Source of the DNA: Chrysogorgia sp. JL179-B06
Taxonomy: Eukaryota > Cnidaria > Anthozoa > Scleralcyonacea > Chrysogorgiidae
Direction: 5' to 3'
NCBI GenBank assembly: GCA_035772405.1
Contig: JAYKKM010000372.1
Location: 40,001-104,000, forward strand
Length of the DNA stretch: 64,000 bases
Every line of letters begins with the position of its first letter. Position 1 is the first letter of the stretch. A program made the translations under genes and the position numbers. Below, in pieces: positions 62,060-64,000 of this stretch. Below the pieces are notes generated by a model. It was given only the letters and a program-made list of their open reading frames with translations, did not search any database and was not told where the DNA came from.

Positions 62060-62820
62060 TTAAAGGTTTACTGTTCTTCCTCGAGCAATGGCTTCAATCT
62101 TGGCTTGTGCATCCTGCACAGCTTTTCGCTTTGGCTTAAACTTTGCTGCTTCTGGGTTCAGCAGTTCAGCTGGTTGTTGTACGTCACTCTGGTCACACTG
62201 GAGTTCCAGAGCATAAATGAGCTGAACAGGTCGCTCCAAACTTCCTTTCTCTGTTTGAAGCTTGACTCCTCGTACGACTCCATCTTTGCCTGTTATAAGG
62301 TGGACCTTTCCCAGTTTCCAGGTGTTCCGATTCTTGTCCTCTCCTGTGATGATTACTATTTCTCCTTCAGGGTAGGTCGATTTGGACCTCTCGGCGCGCT
62401 GTGTGTCTTTCTCGTAGCCCGTCAGGTACTCGAGTCCAACGATTCCAAAGGCCATCTTTCGTAGGAACTTAAGTCGTTTCTTCAGGTGGCGCTCTTCTGC
62501 CTGACAAGGCTGGAGCTCCGGCAGCACTTGGGGTCGTTGAAGTAGGGTCGTTGAAGTAGGGTCGTTGAAGTAGGGTCGTTGAAGTAGGAACGTGTTTGGC
62601 GTCAACACAGGCAATTGGGGGTCGTCTTCCAAATAGGTTAAAGGTCGGTTATTCATGCATGTCCCACAGTTTTACACGCAAAGATGCCAATGAGCCGCTC
62701 AAACTGACTGCCCCACCAAGGTGATTTCACGAGGTTGAAGCGCCAGTGTATTTCTGGACTGCAGAGGGTGGCGTGAAATTTCGTCTTCCCTGACTTTCAT
62801 AACTCATTCTTGACTGGGGC
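62060..62820 (-). pseudogene. BEL/Pao retrotransposon integrase C-terminal region
   Basis: The main frame 62060-62656 contains NNRPLTYLEDDPQLPVLTPN, HLKKRLKFLRK, GEIVIITGEDKNRNTWKLGK, DGVVRGVKLQT and LERPVQLIYALEL. This is the DUF5641-type tail of BEL/Pao integrases. Upstream, after a stop in WxFNLVKSPWWGSQFERLIG-KTVGHA, the frame extends to about 62820 with WRFNLVKSPWWGSQFERLIG. The rest of the pol gene is missing. The protein inserted retrotransposon cDNA; this is a broken fragment. Confidence 0.8.
62531..62586. repeat. Four tandem copies of a 14-bp unit in the BEL frame
   Basis: GGGTCGTTGAAGTA repeats exactly four times. Three extra copies add 42 bp, a multiple of three, so the frame is kept. 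Confidence 0.95.
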
Positions 62821-62829
62821 AAAATCAAT

Positions 62830-64000
62830 GAAAATTGACCAGTGTCAATGTCCATTTATTTTCTCAGCAATTATTTAGAACTATATAGAAAGCTATACCT
62901 TTTCTGAAAGGATATGTGATGGGCTTCCAGAATTTCGATATTTGGTCCACCCAAAATGAAATATATATATATAGCATAAACTAGAAATACGTTATACGCA
63001 ACACCCCTCGCCCGCTTACTATTTGAAACTTTTATAGCATAGTTGATAATTTACTACTGTAATACAGTACTGTAGTTATGCGCTTTGTCCTAGTGATGTC
63101 ATCAGCATTCAATAATTTTTGTTTTGGACACCTCCGTTCAATAATTCACAGTATTCGACAGAATTGGGGAACAGTGTTGAGATGAACTGGTACTTTGTGT
63201 TAGGTATGCAAAATGTAGCAACATTTCATTGGTCTGCAGATTACACCAGTCACAAGTGATTGATGTGGCGACGCGGCCGGGCCCCTTGCAAGGTCCAGGC
63301 TATTTTGCCCCACCTTCTCACCGACCTTGTGATTCATGAAATAATCAACTATAAAAAGACACCAAAGACTGTTAAAGAATGAAGGAAGAAAGTGCATTCT
63401 CTTTATCATTGAAATGTCTAGGGGTGCATATAGTGCAAATGTATAGGCATCAATTTGGTTTTAATACAGTATTAGGGATTCTATCCCGATTGTTGGTGAG
63501 GATAGATGCTCTTGAGGTCTCAATGCAGGGCAGAGAAACTGACCTTTCCTAAGTCTGGACATGAAACTGATCGGTTAATAGAAACCCTAGGATTGGTACC
63601 ATGTTAGTTAAGAAATGTCTTGAAGGCATTTTACCACCATTTCTAAAGAACTATTTTAATCTCAATGAATTTGTTCATTGCATGCATGTAAGAGCATTAT
63701 CTAATATCTATTGCCTTAATTGACAATACTACATTTGTAGGATTTATACAACTTTCAAGTTATAATTAGTTTTTGTAACATATTGTACATATATATGAAT
63801 ATGTGTAATAAATTTATATTTGTAATAAATAATAATTGTAATTTGTTAGGAAACAGGACCCCGTCAATAGTAAATACCAGTGTTAGCATTGAACAGGCTA
63901 TCCTGTATTTCTAGTTAGTATTATTAATAGTGCCTAAACTTTTCCCAATCCCAGAATGTATATAGTACAACTCTCTTAACTGACAGTTAAGTATTTCAAA
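62830..64000. other. No gene recognised to the window end
   Basis: AT-rich sequence with a short (AT)n at about 62962-62973. The minus-strand frame at 63200-63409 has no recognised content. Confidence 0.45.

Overview
The window reads as genomic DNA of an aquatic, early-branching animal, most likely a sponge or cnidarian. The reasons are an AT-rich background, spliceosomal introns with clean GT/AG borders, a tRNA-derived SINE, and many relics of transposon families common in such genomes: P element, hAT, Tc1, Penelope-like, BEL/Pao, LINE, and P2X7-ballast, HIRAN-like and Myb/SANT-like proteins. The species cannot be fixed from the sequence. No ordinary single-copy gene in the window looks clearly intact. 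The only recognisable housekeeping-type gene, an EXO1-like nuclease at about 30.0-33.4 kb, carries a stop at codon 22, lacks exons and has a frameshift.

The centrepiece is a complete Maverick/Polinton at 39198-57478 (18.3 kb). It has terminal inverted repeats of 277 and 324 bp, identical apart from one indel, and a perfect 6-bp target duplication, CTTTAT. Its 23 open genes are closely packed and uninterrupted. They include a protein-primed family-B DNA polymerase, a retroviral-type integrase with chromodomain, an A32/FtsK-type packaging ATPase, candidate double- and single-jelly-roll capsid proteins, a GIY-YIG nuclease, a SAP/NUMOD1-like protein, a TFIIB-type zinc-ribbon protein, a laminin-G-like candidate surface protein, and a run of small membrane proteins. 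No separate capsid-maturation protease is seen. Two regulatory patterns recur. AATAAA lies just before 18 of 23 start codons, and perfect stem-loops sit just after seven stop codons. Together they suggest a virus-like transcription programme and a recently inserted, possibly still functional provirus.

Left flank, 0-39 kb. A two-exon Myb/SANT gene (227-1280) is followed by a P2X7-ballast-like gene broken by an A-run frameshift (2.1-2.7 kb). A seven-exon transposase-like gene lies on the minus strand (3.4-6.2 kb), beside a Gly/Pro triplet tract. Next come an unidentified plus-strand gene (7.5-8.8 kb), a TTAA-flanked MITE, a 55-bp perfect hairpin and a P-element transposase relic (10.5-11.5 kb), then several tandem repeats, a SAM-domain-type gene (13.5-14.6 kb) and an OB-fold (RPA-like) piece (15 kb). 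A Penelope-like RT relic split by a 146-bp MITE with telomere-like repeats (19.3-20.6 kb) is followed by Tc1-like remains. A hAT relic (25.1-28.3 kb) hosts a second element, with SINE copies and a LINE tail after it. The EXO1-like pseudogene and a HIRAN-like piece complete this flank.

Right flank, 57.5-64 kb. A 3.7-kb element has unusually long inverted arms of about 1.3 kb around a PIN/XPG-like nuclease gene. A BEL/Pao integrase tail contains a frame-preserving 14-bp repeat expansion. The last kilobase shows nothing recognisable.
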